A program made the position numbers and the translations under genes. DNA of 64,000 nt. It comes from Osedax fenrisi (taxonomy: Eukaryota; Annelida; Polychaeta; Sabellida; Siboglinidae). Positions within the stretch are counted from its first letter, which is position 1, and every line of letters starts with the position of its first letter. The notes beneath the pieces were generated by a model. That model saw nothing but the letters and a program-made list of their open reading frames with translations. It was not told the origin of the DNA and ran no database searches. Positions 47,401 through 61,014 of this stretch are shown here, piece by piece. Location: contig OZ025239.1 in NCBI GenBank assembly GCA_964019155.1, positions 104,937,112 to 105,001,111 on the forward strand, written 5' to 3'.

Positions 47401-50400
47401 ATGCAGTAAATATCGTCTCAATTGATGCAGATGAAGATGATCTTGTCATCAATCATACTATTAATTATTAAATTCATCATCTATTTTTGTTAGCCTACAC
47501 AAATTTATTGGCTTAAATTTAACTGCTTCATCAGTCAAAAATGAATACTGGTTTTAGGGCATACATGTAAATCAGTGGAAAAAAAAATATAAAAATTTAT
47601 ATTCAATAATATTACTTTATTATATACTATTTAGTATCTGTAAAAATATTATAATAGAAAACGGACTATAAATACCATATAAAGCATATTCTATAACACG
47701 CCTTTTAAAATACATAATATTTGCTTATAATTTAAATGAATAGTTTTATAATAATGCCTACATTTTATTCTATAACATTTTTATACTTATATATTGTGGA
47801 TTATAAAACAGAATTGTATATATTTTATATCATATATTCTTGATTATCATTGATAAATAATGTATCAGGTGATATTATAAACCATTAGAAAAGTTAATAT
47901 ACAAACGCAATGAAGTAGTTATTTTCCTTTATATCATTTCACTTTTCAATTTATATTCGTGTTTTTACATTATTTTTTAATTTATTATATATTTATATTA
48001 TTTATATTTATTTAAAGTTAGTATCATTTATATATTATTGGTATTATAAAATAGTTGTTTGTATATAATTATTAGTTTTTACAGTTGATATTATTTTATT
48101 TATTTGTATTCCCATATAATTTTTTATAAAAATGGTAAGATCGAAAAGGAAAATGCAATTGCAGATCATGTATAGATAATAAATATATTAAAATATTTTT
48201 ACAATATAAAAATAAATAAGATATACTATATTATATATATATTTAACAACTATTTAAGTAACTTATATAATTAATTAAAATAACAAATTATTTATCAAAC
48301 AAATATAATATTATATATTCTAAACAAATTATTTTGCATATAAAAATATTGAAAAGCTTATAATTAGGACTGTAATATAATTGTTTAATTTAATCATAAA
48401 ATAAATCTATGTATTTATGAAAATATAAATATTATAATATCAATATTAGGTTTATAATTTTTTAATTATAATATAATATAAATTATATAATATAATTATT
48501 ATTTAAGAGGTTTGTACCATGGAAAAAATATATTTTTACCCTAAAAGTTTGTTCATGTTTTACCATAGGCAAGTAATTAATATATTGCCATTATAAAATG
48601 TAATATACAGTAAAACCTCTCTATAAGAAACCTCTTTATAAGAAAAACCTCTTTATAAGAAAATTGTTCACACATTTGGTTGGAATTCAACCTTTTCCAT
48701 ATTAAAAAACCTCTTTATAAGAAAATATTATAAGAATAATATAAGAAAAACCTCTTTATAAGAAACTTATTGTAAAAAATAATTAAATATAAATATAAAT
48801 ATTGTATATTAATAAAAATTATAGAAATTAATTATTATATAAGATATTTTTTTTCTTAAAAATATTATATTACATAAATAGCTCGATATGAATTAAAATT
48901 AATTAATAATTGTTATTGTATATCCATAAATTTATTAAAATTAATTAATAAATGTAATTATATCCTTAAATGTATTGATGATATAATCTATATACATTTA
49001 AAACAGTATTCAAAATAAATATACTAAATATATATAACCTATAGGTTATACTATAGGTTATAATGCATTTTCAATTATAAATTAATTCTTAAAATCATTG
49101 GAAAAGTAAAAACCTCTTTATAAGAAAACCTCTCTATAAGAAAAAAAGTACTGAAAAAAAATAGTTTCTTATAGAGAGGTTTTACTGTATATATACTGAA
49201 TTTATTTTAATCAAATAGATTATATTTATCTATATAGTGGACATTTATTTTTCAATTATTAGTGACTAATATATTACAGCCATCTAACAGCTAAAATTCA
49301 TATAGTTCAACTAAAGTAAAATTATTATATTGCTAAAAGTATAATATATTGAATATACTTTGTATATAAACTAATTCATTATACAATATAAACATACATG
49401 TTTTATACACGATACACGTGTCGAGATTCATAATCTATATAAACTATAATTATTTACTATATAATCCGATACTATTTCAATATCATCGCCTTCTATAGTT
49501 GAACTATTCATGGTATTGTTTACATATTTTTGCTTTTAGTCGAGATACAGAGATAATATATATATATATATTATAAATAATTTATTACATAAAATATTAC
49601 TTATGTTCGAAAATAAATTAATTAAGTGATATTCCATATATTATTATTAAAATATTATAAATAGTTTTAAAAAGATTAAAAAAAAATTTAATAAGTTTTA
49701 TATATTATCAGATTATTTTTAATAATATATATAAAATCATAAAAATGTATTAAATGTATAAAAATGTATTAACAAATAATTGTAATTTACAAGACCCATG
49801 TCTAAGCAAGACCCATGTGTGATAAGCAATTAAATGAATATTTACTATTTTATTTAATTAACACAAATTAGTTATTATTACATTACTTATTTGTAAGCAA
49901 ACTATGTTTTGATTCTAAATGGGGTAGTGACTAACTGAGATCCCTTGAAACAGACATCGAACCAGAAGGCGAGACCGTGAATGGGGCCAGTTTGTGTGAC
50001 TTGGAACTCGCATGGCATCTTCATATCGTGTAGGTCTTCTTCTGATGCCTCCAGGAACTTCGTAACAAACACTTGAGACTTCGCCAGACAGATGCGGATA
50101 TCGAATGTATCCTGTTCCGGGTGGGTGGAGGGTCAGAGTTCAGTCATGCGTAACAATGACTAGCGTGACCGCGATACCAACGACTATAGGCTGAACAAAG
50201 AATTCATCTACTGCGGCCTCTCGTAAGGCCTGCAAGTCGACGCCGTGGAAGGAAGGCTGATACCAGAAGTTAGCCTTACTGTACTGTTCAGTGTGTAGGG
50301 CTTCATCGGTGAATGGGGCAATGTGTAGGTGGCCTTCGGTGGGGAACATCTTACCTATAAGCGGGGATAAGGGCTAGGAGAGGGTGGATGGGCGGGGTGG

Positions 50401-53400
50401 AAGTTAGTAGGCGAACAAACCATTGGGTTTCAGCCATTTCTTGGCGTGTAGATAGGTTTCCAGCATGCGTTCGTTGAAGAGCATGTATCCCATCGGTTCA
50501 GAGATGATTACGTCAACCATTTCTGGTATCTCAACCTCTTCGACCTTTCCAACTACTACGATGATCTTATCCGATAATTTGTTGTTCTTCACTAAAGTCT
50601 AATAATGCAATATCATTAATAAATCATAATGCATGTGCTTGTATTGTTTATAAAAATGGACTTAAATATTATATATGTATGGTTTATATATAATAAGCTT
50701 AAATATATTATGTAATAATTATTTAAAAGTTTTAAATTAAAACATTAATGTTTTTCGATATAATCAATAGATTTTTTAATTTGATATAAAAAAATATCAA
50801 TACATAAATCATATATATGAATAATAGTTTAATTGCCTAAATAAAAGACTATATTTTAATATTGACTTTAGTATAATATTATTTTATTTAACTTAATTGA
50901 ACAATGACAAATGTAACTTGTTAGATAATCAATATTAGCAAATTGGAAATCATTTTAATTATTATCATATACAATGTAAATTCACTAAAGAATAATTTAA
51001 CAATTGTTGAACAAAGTGTCAACATTGAGGAAATACATAAACATTTGGGATACAATATCAAAACAGTTATAAAGTATATATATATATATAAACATAAATA
51101 ACTTCTTCATAACTTAACAATATTTGCTTACTATTGATATTATACAATTTGTTTACAATTGTACTTATAGTTATATATACTTTATATTATATTATAAAAT
51201 ATAACAGTTTTTAGTAAAAATAATATAAATTATATATATATACTATTCTGTAAATATACATTGACATACTAAATGCTCAATTCAAAGATTATTCATGAGT
51301 ATTTATAAACTGCTACAGATGTATAATATATTGTGTTATGTTAAAGCTTCATTAATTAATGAAAATATAATGTATAATATAATTAGATAGTTATATAAAT
51401 TTGCCATGATTTATGTGTTAAATGAATCATCAAGCAGATAAACAGTGTAGACAAGCTGCTTCGTTAGCTTATTATTTCGTTGTTTGTTAACATTTATTGT
51501 TACAATAAGATAATATCTTCAAATGTAAAATAAATTTTCCAAAAATATATGATAGAATAATATTTAATATTTTAATATTAGCAAAATAAAATATTATTTT
51601 GTAAATTTAGTAACAAATTAATGATAATTAAATGTTGTATATAAACATGTAAATATTGTGCTAAATATATAAATATAGAATGTTAATATTATGATCATAA
51701 TAATACCTATAGAATTTACTAAACTTATATTACTATATTTCAAATGTAATAAATTAATATTAAAAACAATATATTTTATGATGTCCATAAAGCTGCTTTC
51801 ACACCAATATAAAACAGCTAGATATATAGTTGTTTTTATACCGCAATATCGGGCTATACAAATTATTTACCTGATATAGGGTAAGTTAAGTCATTTAATA
51901 GGTCATATATATAAACGCATGCATAAGGCTTGCATAGACCTGCCCGATATCTGTATAGCCATTTACGTAGAAACTGCCCGGTTTTTATGTTCGACGATAT
52001 CAGGATGTGTTTTTTGGAGTGAAAGTAGCTTTATATTCATATATAATATATAGTAATTTCATTTACATTAAAGTTAATATAAGATTGTGATATGTATATA
52101 AATAGAACTAACAGCACAGTGTTTAGCTATACTCGATGCTTCAACGGCATATACTTTCTTGGCACCGGCTTGAACCGCGAAAAAAGACAAGATACCGGAA
52201 CCTGCTCCAACATCCAAAACAATCTTAATACAATCATTTTAAAAATTTAGAATATAATATAATTATATAGAATTTTAATATATACAAATATATTATTCCT
52301 GAATATTATGATTATAAATATATAATATTCAAAGTGGCCTAAATAATACTTGGGATAGTGCATAATGCAAATATATATGTATCATTCTTTATCTACTAAA
52401 TGTATTAACGCAGTCGATTTAATATTGATCATTGAAATTAATATAGAAATACTATAATTATAAGATATGTATTTGGTTAAGTTAACAAGGTATATATATA
52501 TAATATATATAAATATTTATACCTACATTTTTTAAACCACCCAAATTAATTAATATATTGATTCACTATATTAGTTTAATGAAAAATAGATCTTATATCA
52601 AAAATTGTTAATAGCTATGTAGTATATTTGTTAATTCTATTAAGGGTACAAGCCGACGTTAAAATATAATAATATTTTTATTTTTTTATTACATATTATC
52701 CATGTTCAGTATCTTATTTATCACATTGTAAACTATTTTGAATTATTTTTGAGTATTTCTATCAATAGTGTTTAATGAAATCAATTCAATTAAAAATCAT
52801 ATGAAATTGACAAGACTATTTATTAAAAATAAACTTTGAATGTCATTTTCTCAAGTTTTTACTTTTTTCACTTAGTAAGCATATGTAAATGCCTACTACT
52901 TCTTTGATTATTAATATTATTATCCGCAATGTTTACTTTATATAAATAAAATGTAATATTATATTAATATTGACAGGATTTTGTATTATCCTTTATATTT
53001 TTAAAATAGAGTATTGAATTTTTGATAAAAAAAATCAATAAATAAATTATTGAAGTCAATAATAAATAAATCCTATAAAATTCAATAAATAAATTATAAA
53101 GTAATAATATTATACATGCAGCTAATATAAAATCAATATAAAATCAATATTATAAAGTAATAGTTTTATACTTTCTATAAAAAATTGTATGTTTATAGAA
53201 TTTATATTATTATTATTATTATTGTTTACACCAGCTTATCAAGATAATTACCCTTATATAATTTATGTTATAAAATCAAATTTATCCTTATTTAACTTCT
53301 TATATTTTGTATGTTTATAGACTTTTTTGTATGTGTCATTTTATAATATTTATAAAAAACGATATATAATTATAATAAATAAATATTAAATATACAAAAA

Positions 53401-55023
53401 TAATGAATCAAAATAAGCTATACATATATAAAAATATAAATTCTAATAGGGGTTTCACACCAACTCGAGCACAATTATTAACTCTAATTATTAGTGGTTA
53501 AAGTTTAACTATAATATCTAAATCTCCGTAAAAGGAGTTTTACACCTAATTATTAGATTTATAATTGAGTTGAGTTGGTGTGAAATCCCTTTTACAGATA
53601 AGCATTTATTTTATTTTAAATATTGGATTTAAATATTAGAGTTAATAATTGTGTTCGAGTTGGTGTTTTTTCAGTTACTAAATAACATATCAATAGTATA
53701 TATTAACATTTTTTATTTTTTTTCTCCGATTTTAACGAATTTATCCATTGTATTATCCCCTTAAGGTCTTTCACAGAATTTCAATATTAATTATACCAAA
53801 GAAAAACTATTTATACAAACGAAAATATTCAATGAAAATTAGTTGAATAACTAATCACTGATAGCATATATAAAATTGTAATAGAATTTAAGAATATAAG
53901 CGAAATATTACTTTATACATTGTTAGTAACTAGGTTGTGAATCGCATTGTGAATTTGTTATTGGGTGATATATATTAGCTTGGTATAATTTTTTAGTTAT
54001 ATAATATATATTCTCTTAAATATATAAAGGATAATAATAATTCTAATGATTTAATATATGACTATATATAACTATATATATAACAATATATAATTCTAAT
54101 AATTAAATATATAACCTTATCTGTAAAATCATCTGCATTATCCAATATCGCTCTCTGATAAGTAGAAGTCCTTATATAATCTTGCATCATATTTTGTTGC
54201 TGGGACAAATATCCATAAAACTACAAATAACCACATTTTTTATTAATTATGTTTTTTTAAAGATAAAATATAATAAATCATATTATGAACGATATATAAT
54301 GAACGATGTGACCACCGTGTTACTTTAATTATATCTTATTATATAACCTTCATAAAAATTACATTAGCTGTATATAAATTATTGATTGAAAAAATGTATT
54401 AATAATATCCTTATTTATATTTATGAGTCACTTGTCAATCTATAATTTATTAATTTTCTTATTATATAAATTTATATTAGATAATAAACATTATTAAGAT
54501 AATATATTATATAACATATTTTAATAAATATAATGTGATTCTTAAATATACAATAAAAATAAATATATATATAATATTATATATTATCAACAAATAAATT
54601 GATACTGTTATAAAATTTATATAAATCATATATAAAATCTTTTCAATGAGTAGAATGGAGATTATATATTAAGGAATATAATTAATAATAAACAATTATT
54701 TAGGTAGTGTCTTATAATATAATATTACATATTCGTATTACATTGATTATATTATATAATAGTACAACACATTCATATATAAATTATATCTTGTAAAAAT
54801 ACATAATAATATTGGCAAAAAATATATAATACATTCATATATATATATATATATATATATGTTATGAAAGGGATGAATGTATTGGCAGCTATAAATATTG
54901 ATTATTTGCATTAACGCATCAATACAGCTATTGATAAAGTTTGACACTTAATTAGACTAAACAAATATAGACTGAATAGGCTCATACTGTGTAACTCATA
55001 TGTTATGTTTAACCACATATATA

Positions 55024-55068
<45 letters not shown>

Positions 55069-57053
55069 TGTGTGGTCAATCATAATGGATTAGTTATACT
55101 GTATATGAGTTTATGGTGTATAAAAATGATCACTAGCTGTACGCATCGATGCGTGAATATAAATGCATACTCTTTATTTACATCGCACGCTCAACATACA
55201 CCTCAATGAGGGACACATTTTAAACACCGTTGACAACTTATTCAGTAATCTGTTGTGGAGTATCGTAACTTTAGTGTGCTCATTTCAGTCGACGATTAAC
55301 GTTTCACAATATTATCGCTATAAATAAACTACATCTTATCCGTAACGGTATACTGTATACTTTAGATAACAGTTAGCGTCGGATGAACTTAACTTAAATC
55401 TCTTATACGTTATGTATACATATATAGCTTAGCATTATACTGATATATTATCATATTTCTAAATAATTAAATATATATGTGTTATATAAAAATTTGCAGG
55501 TGAAAATTATATATATATGGGTAACTTAGGGTTAGGAGTTATCAGAATTTTAGCATTAGATATTTAAAAATAGAATAAATTGAGTGTTCTAAATAATAAA
55601 AGAGGAGGTTCTAAATAGATAACAAAATTTGATATACTCTTATAATTTTCATCTTTATTTTAGTACATGGTCAAAAGATTCGCGATTTTGTATAATGCAC
55701 TACGATTTGAACAACTGCAAAATTATTAATCCAATTAATTAGTGATTTAGTAATCGTATATCTATATATATATATATATATATAGGCGATAATTACATAT
55801 ATATATATATATATATCATTTGTTTATACTATGTGATTAAACTTTATAGATATCATAATAACGAGAATATGAGTCATAAATAACATGTAATTTTGTATAA
55901 TAGTTTGATATCTAATATTAGTATCATACTAACTTAGTAACTAAGTATGGATATACAATTACTATGACAATTTATTCTTATAATATATAATAAAATCATG
56001 TACAAGTTGTACAGTACAACATATATATTATATTGTAATTTATATGTTGTACAGTACAACATATATATTATATTGTAATTTATATAATCAATAATTCGAA
56101 TACAGAATTTTGCAGTTTAGTGCTTAGATTATTACATAAAAATTCAATTACAAATTGCGAAGCTTTTGATAACATAACTTATATTAGTTTATTAGTGAAT
56201 TCAAATAAATTCTAACCTGAAAATATTGTTCAGCTGATGTTTTTTCGGTACGTTTTTTAAATAGCGATGCAGTTTCATTTAATTCTTTTAGTTTTTTATT
56301 GAAATCTTCCTTGTCTATTTGTAAAATTTAAATAAACTTGTATACATCATTATTTAGTGTACATTTTATTATATTTAATATTATTATAACTAATAATTAT
56401 GACTCTAAGTACATACCTCGTTTACTATTAAAGCATAGCATAACTGAAAATTTCTCATCAATTGAACTTGAAATAACAATTCCACATTCTCCAACATTAC
56501 ACGCTTCGATATCGGAATGTAATTTAAATTCATGTTCAACTCTTGTACCTATAATTATAAAATTTATTTAGAAATTCAACTATATTGTGTTGTTATTAAT
56601 ATTATATAGAAATATTATATTATATATAATAAGTTTACATAAAATAATAAATACTTTTAAAAAATTAATAAAATTTCAAATTTGTAGTTTTTTTTAAAAT
56701 AAATCATTTAAAAAATCAATTTAATGCAATTATATCTATTTTAATGATAGTTATATATAAATATTTTATAATTATATGATAAATGAATATCAGTATTATA
56801 ACCGTAAGTGAATTATCCGAAAACATTTAAATTATAAAGAATAATATTTCGCGGCATAAAATTGAATTCAACATATAATAATATTATCAAATAACCTATT
56901 TAATACAATTAATTACTAACCCCTAATTGCTTTAATTACCGGAGTTTCTGAACTAAATGATACTTCAAGTCTGTTAGGTGTTGTATCATGTTTACCTAAG
57001 TCGTCTTTATTGTTTAATAGAGCTAGAACAACATTCTCGTATAGAGTTGCCAT
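44407..57053 (-). CDS. CARM1: Histone-arginine methyltransferase CARM1 (PRMT4), 13 exons
   Basis: Type I arginine methyltransferase: transfers methyl from S-adenosylmethionine to arginines of histone H3 and RNA-processing proteins in the nucleus. Exons (minus strand): 57053-56921, 56548-56417, 56314-56217, 54220-54116, 52223-52113, 50598-50421, 50354-50182, 50111-49936, 46857-46720, 46632-46445, 46293-46237, 44704-44607, 44511-44407. All are GT-AG in matching phase: 564 codons with stop, 563 aa (human 608). The N-terminal PH-like domain is about 1-110. Y-F-Q-F-Y-G-Y-L-S spans 119-127. SAM motif I V-L-D-V-G-A-G-S-G is 158-166, with Glu184. The double-E loop S-E-P-M-G-Y-M-L-F-N-E-R has Glu227 and Glu236, and the THW loop is 383-385. 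The short C-terminal tail ends after N-Q-Y-M-I-G-D. An in-frame TAA upstream and good context support the start. Introns run from 66 to 3078 bp, and several hold transposons. Confidence 0.96.
44923..45020 (-). mobile_element. SINE fragment in CARM1 intron 11
   Basis: The 3' end of the SINE (TTGTTATTTTTATTTGGTGG, then GTCCTTTCATCCCATCCAGG) up to TGTCCCTTCGA. The head is lost, a normal 5' truncation. Confidence 0.8.
47321..47446 (-). pseudogene. Decayed hAT transposase, C-terminal dimerisation segment
   Basis: 41 open codons ending in TAA, reading S-S-S-S-A-S-I-E-T-I-F-T-A-F-G-L-I then a stretch ending L-E-E-L-K-N-L-L-F-C. This matches the conserved pattern of the hAT dimerisation domain (S-S-A-x-x-E-R-x-F-S, then a helix with L-x-x-L). 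The usual Arg is Thr here. Upstream on the same strand the frame is broken by stops, so only a relic remains. It lies in CARM1 intron 8 on the CARM1 strand. Confidence 0.65.
48606..49189. mobile_element. pogo/Tigger-like MITE in CARM1 intron 8
   Basis: Termini CAGTAAAACCTCTCTATAAG and complement, bounded by TA on each side. Several internal copies of AACCTCTTTATAAGAAAA at both ends. 584 bp, no ORF. Without the hAT-like insertion it is the empty-site paralogue of 15279-17112. Confidence 0.82.
51787..52034. mobile_element. MITE in CARM1 intron 5
   Basis: Inverted ends ATAAAGCTGCTTTCACACC and (reversed) ATAAAGCTACTTTCACTCC. Interior inverted words CCTGATATAGGG-like and GCCCGATATCTGTATAGCC against CGCAATATCGGGCTATAC. 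248 bp, non-coding. Confidence 0.75.
53448..53672. mobile_element. MITE in CARM1 intron 4 with three terminal-like copies
   Basis: ACACCAACTCGAGCACAATT at the left and its near-complement (ATTGTGTTCGAGTTGGTGT) at the right, each extended by TATTAACTCTAATATT. A third copy of the end (GAGTTGGTGTGAAATCCCTT) sits in the middle, suggesting two overlapping or fused elements. Confidence 0.72.
55669..56170. mobile_element. GGTCAAAAG-type TIR element, copy 3 (diverged), in CARM1 intron 3
   Basis: The left end is ATGGTCAAAAGATTCGCGAT and the right end AATTGCGAAGCTTTTGAT. The inner TIR parts are recognisable but eroded. Contains (TA)n tracts and a 40-bp tandem duplication. Confidence 0.6.
56006..56085 (+). 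repeat. 40-bp tandem duplication with GTTGTACAGTACAAC palindrome
   Basis: Two identical 40-bp units, each starting with the palindrome-like GTTGTACAGTACAAC. Confidence 0.85.
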
Positions 57054-57554
57054 TTCTATTTCACGTGCTTCACAGTGAGGTTAGGAAATACTGGGAATCT
57101 ATTTCAAAATAAATACATAATATTTGAATGGGTATTTGTGACAGATCACTCAAGCGTAATAAAGAACTTTATATTTTATAACAATTATAAATATATTACC
57201 TTAATTGCTATGGTATATTTATTATACATAAAATTTTACATAATATGTATTTTTTCAATATTTTATAGTAGTAAATCTTTAGATTCTGTATGGTTTATGA
57301 AAATCACACAAGTTAGATATCAATTTACTAATATTTAAGAGACGTATAAGTTAAAATAATGTTTATAATTATATATCGTATAGAAATAATTATCAACAAT
57401 GAATATATAAATTAATAAATATGTTATAATAATTAATAATATAATATTCCTTAAAATATGAATCTAAATGTATAGTATTTAATAAATAATTTATAAACAT
57501 ATTTTAAATAATTAATTTATAAATTTAATTTTATATCCCATACATTTTAATATA
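57054..57554. promoter_or_regulatory. CARM1 upstream region
   Basis: Immediately 5' of the CARM1 ATG on the minus strand. AT-rich with no CpG island. Any promoter should lie here, but I see no convincing core motif. A short TAA in frame 30 bp before the ATG marks the 5' UTR. Confidence 0.3.
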
Positions 57555-58006
57555 TAATACATCCTATAGGCTATACATATTATCCTTTATATTTGGCATA
57601 TTATATTTAATTATTAAATTAATGTAATGTAATTATTTTAGAAGTAATATTTTATTTTATTTTATTTATTATTATAATAATTATAATTATTATTAATTTT
57701 ATTATTTAAATATATAATTATTATAAGTTATATATTTTATAAAGTTTTTTTTCAAATAAATCTTTAAATAATTATATATATAATACATCCTATAGGCTAT
57801 ACATATTATCCTTTATATTTGGCATATTATATTTAATTATTAAATTAATGTAATGTAATTATTTTAGAAGTAATATTTTATTTTATTTTATTTATTATTA
57901 TAATAATTATAATTATTATTAATTTTATTATTTAAATATATAATTATTATAAGTTATATATTTTATAAAGTTTTTTTTCAAATAAATCTTTAAATAATTA
58001 TGTAAT
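57555..58006. repeat. 226-bp perfect or near-perfect tandem duplication
   Basis: Two adjacent units starting TAATACATCCTATAGGCTAT (57555 and 57781). I found no difference between them by eye over their length. Confidence 0.88.
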
Positions 58007-58233
58007 TCCACAAATATTTATATAAATTAACATTTTTTTAATTATAATTAATTTCTATATTTTATATTAATTTATAATATATACCATATTTATATATATA
58101 TATATATATAATTTTCATTTTATGATTACCTTCTGAAAATTAAAAGATTAAAAATGTGGTTTTAATGTGCTAAAGTGTAGCCAATAATTTTATAATGGGA
58201 CTACTTTTATTCATATTAGAATTTTAGGATTAT

Positions 58234-58596
58234 GGTCAAAAACTTCGCGATTTGAACGCCCGCAAACTTGTTTATTGGAATTAGTGATTTTACAATAGCG
58301 TTTGATTGGCCATTATAATTAGCGCATGTATATTTATAGACTATCATACATGAAACTGCTTATCATTAATTATATATATATATGTGTTTTATAAGTTCAC
58401 TCAGGATGTAATGCAGCTAAAAAGACCTAGCAATAGCAAAACTAAACCCAACCAAACCAAACCAAACAAGTGAATATAACTAACAATATAAATATAAATA
58501 TTTGTACAAACAAACATACGCTATTGTAAATTCACTAATTCGAATAAACAGTTTTGCGGGCGTTCAAATCGCGCATCAATCGCGAAGCTTTTGACC
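58234..58596. mobile_element. GGTCAAAAGCTTCGCGAT-type TIR element, copy 2
   Basis: The left end GGTCAAAAACTTCGCGATTT and the right end ATCGCGAAGCTTTTGACC, with about 60 bp of TIR including TTTGCGGGCGTTCAAATCGC. Shares GTGATTTTACAATAG, GATTGGCCATTATAATTAG and GATGTAATGCAGCTAA with copy 1 and lacks its nested insertion. Confidence 0.8.
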
Positions 58597-59311
58597 AGGT
58601 ACCGAATTTTACTTTGGTTTGTGTTTTATTTTTAGTTTAAATTTGAATTTAGATCTTGTTTCTTGATAATAATTCTAAAATATTTCTATTTATAAACTTT
58701 TATATTTAATAATACGGGTAATAATATGAATTTAAATCTTTTTTCTTGATAATAATTAGAATATATTTCGATTTATATTCATTTATATTTATTTTTTTAA
58801 TAATACGATGCGTAGTTCGTATGGGAAATATTAATACTTATTTACGATTTTCTCAATTAGTAGAGATCCTAAATGAATTAGCCTCGTGTGTTATTATATA
58901 AGATGATAAATGTACGAGGTAAGTCAATATAGGTTAATCCTATATTCAGTAAGAAAATACTCATCCATATTCTTATTGAGCCTACACTAAATGATCGCAT
59001 ATATATGTATGCGTATAATTATTTCAAATATTTATATTAATCGTAATATTATAATATTGCGACGTATTCTACTATATTATTGCATTATCGTTCATAAAGT
59101 TTAATTCGTCGTATAAATTATAAATGGATATACTTTATCCGATATAACCATGTATTACCTACATCATGACTACTATTACACCGTTCTCTATCGTAGCCAG
59201 TATAATTCACTTATTTATTAGTTATTTTAAACGATCCCAGTGACCTCTCAACTCACACACACTCATAACCTACGATAAAAGCCTATTAAGTGCCGTCACT
59301 TTATTCGATGT
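58597..59311. other. AT-rich non-coding DNA
   Basis: Contains two similar blocks (CTTGTTTCTTGATAATAATT and CTTTTTTCTTGATAATAATT, about 75 bp apart), an old local duplication. No gene. Confidence 0.45.
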
Positions 59312-59560
59312 CATTATTGTTGTTATTTTATTTTGGTGGAGTCCTTTCATCTAATCCAGTAACCTAGATGAAGTTTTTACTTATAACCATATGGCTCTTA
59401 TGTTCCTCCGAAGCCGCTCTCATGTTAAAGCATCCATGGTTTTAACCAGAGCCGATAATTTATGTATACACAATTATATAAAATGACTTCTAATTATTAT
59501 TTCAAGACCTATCATAATGGTTCGAACGGGGCTTGAACCCGCGTCATACTGCTTGCATGA
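59312..59560 (-). mobile_element. SINE copy, diverged
   Basis: Collinear with 33366-33663 from the TTGTTGTTATTTTATTTTGG tail to the tRNA-like head, whose B-box region reads GGGGCTTGAACCCGCGTC on the + strand. The A-box half is replaced by unrelated DNA. Confidence 0.78.
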
Positions 59561-61014
59561 ATTAAAATACTGTGCGATATCGTGCAAAAAACACAACCAT
59601 CGTAGATTATAAATGTTGATATCTCGCCTGCGATATCATCTCTAATTACGACTAACTTCTGAGATTTCTTACCACCCCGAATGTCATCAGCGGTTTCATT
59701 TCTCGGCCGACACGCCGAGTCAAACAAACTACCACAACGTAAGGTTTAGCTTATTAAGTAGTAGGTTTTACGCGGTCAGAATAACGCGCGTCAAAGTAGG
59801 TTTGTTTTGTCGTAAAAGGGAGGCATGCCGTTCACGAGTTTACATGTAAAAGATAGGGAAAGGGCTATATTTGAAAGGCACTGAAATAAAATATCAGCGA
59901 TAAACAACAATTTGAGGTATATTTCATTGTGTCACTTTGGCATAATTATAAAAACAAGATGTTTAACATTCTCAACATATAAGAGTATATGAAATATGTA
60001 TGCTGAATCTATTTATCTACATATATATATATATATATATAATCACATGATAAACATCTACACAGAATATATATCACATACATGTGTAGAAATATCAATA
60101 TTATTACAATTACTGGTAGAGTTAAACATTTAGAGAGATTTATAGAAATCTAATATTTCATATGAAACATAGCATACATGAAATAGTGGCTATTCACTTG
60201 AATCAGTACAATGTTGTAGTGATTGTGTTACTTCGCAGCAGCCATGTTATAAATGTCTGACAGTGGTGTACAAGATTGCATTCTATACACACACTATTAA
60301 TAAAGTGCATTCTATGCATACTCTGCTATTGTGATTGGTTAATGAATGACAAAAAGAAGCAGTGTTTATGATACAATGACTGTTAGCTATGATTGGCTAT
60401 GGAACCTTTATTAAACCATAAATATATTACTAATGTGATGTCAGTGCATTGTGCTATATCTTTACACTGATATAATAGTGAAATAAAGCCAATATAGTTG
60501 TTATAATGTGTTTTATTTGAAATAATGATCAATAATGCAGACTGTTGTAATATGTTTATTAATAGTGACAATTCTATTGTTTAATTTGTGTATATGGTTA
60601 TCTTCACTGGTATTATTGACAATAACAAAATTACAAGATTTATGTATATTTTAAACATATAGTGAATGATATGCGAAACATAATGTTCACTCATTACCAT
60701 TGGGTTCGTTATTTGTGTTGTTTTCATCACGGTTGTGAACGCGATTAATCATATAATAATAATAAATCACAAACGTGCATACGATTCCATGAGAAAGCTA
60801 TGTTAATGCTTGAATATAATTGCCGGTAACAATTCACATTAGGTCATACACACGCACACGTCTGTCACACGATTAAATGGACACTAAATATAGAGTGTTC
60901 ATCGCATTCTATTATCATTGCATCGTGTGTGGCCTACCTCACTGAACACGGGTGTGTTAATAGAAATGATCATCATCGATAGTGTTCCACTATATGAAAC
61001 ATACACAGCGTGCA
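59561..61014. other. Non-coding DNA
   Basis: 59600-59830 is somewhat richer in CpG, and 60200-60420 has two ATTGG/CCAAT-type words on the minus strand (GATTGGTTAATG and GATTGGCTATGG). No exon recognised. Confidence 0.35.

Noticed and set aside
50355..50420. Treating the 66- and 70-bp gaps in the CARM1 coding region as sequencing errors or frameshifts
   Set aside because: Both have GT and AG borders in matching phase and remove only sequence absent from the protein family, so they are short introns.
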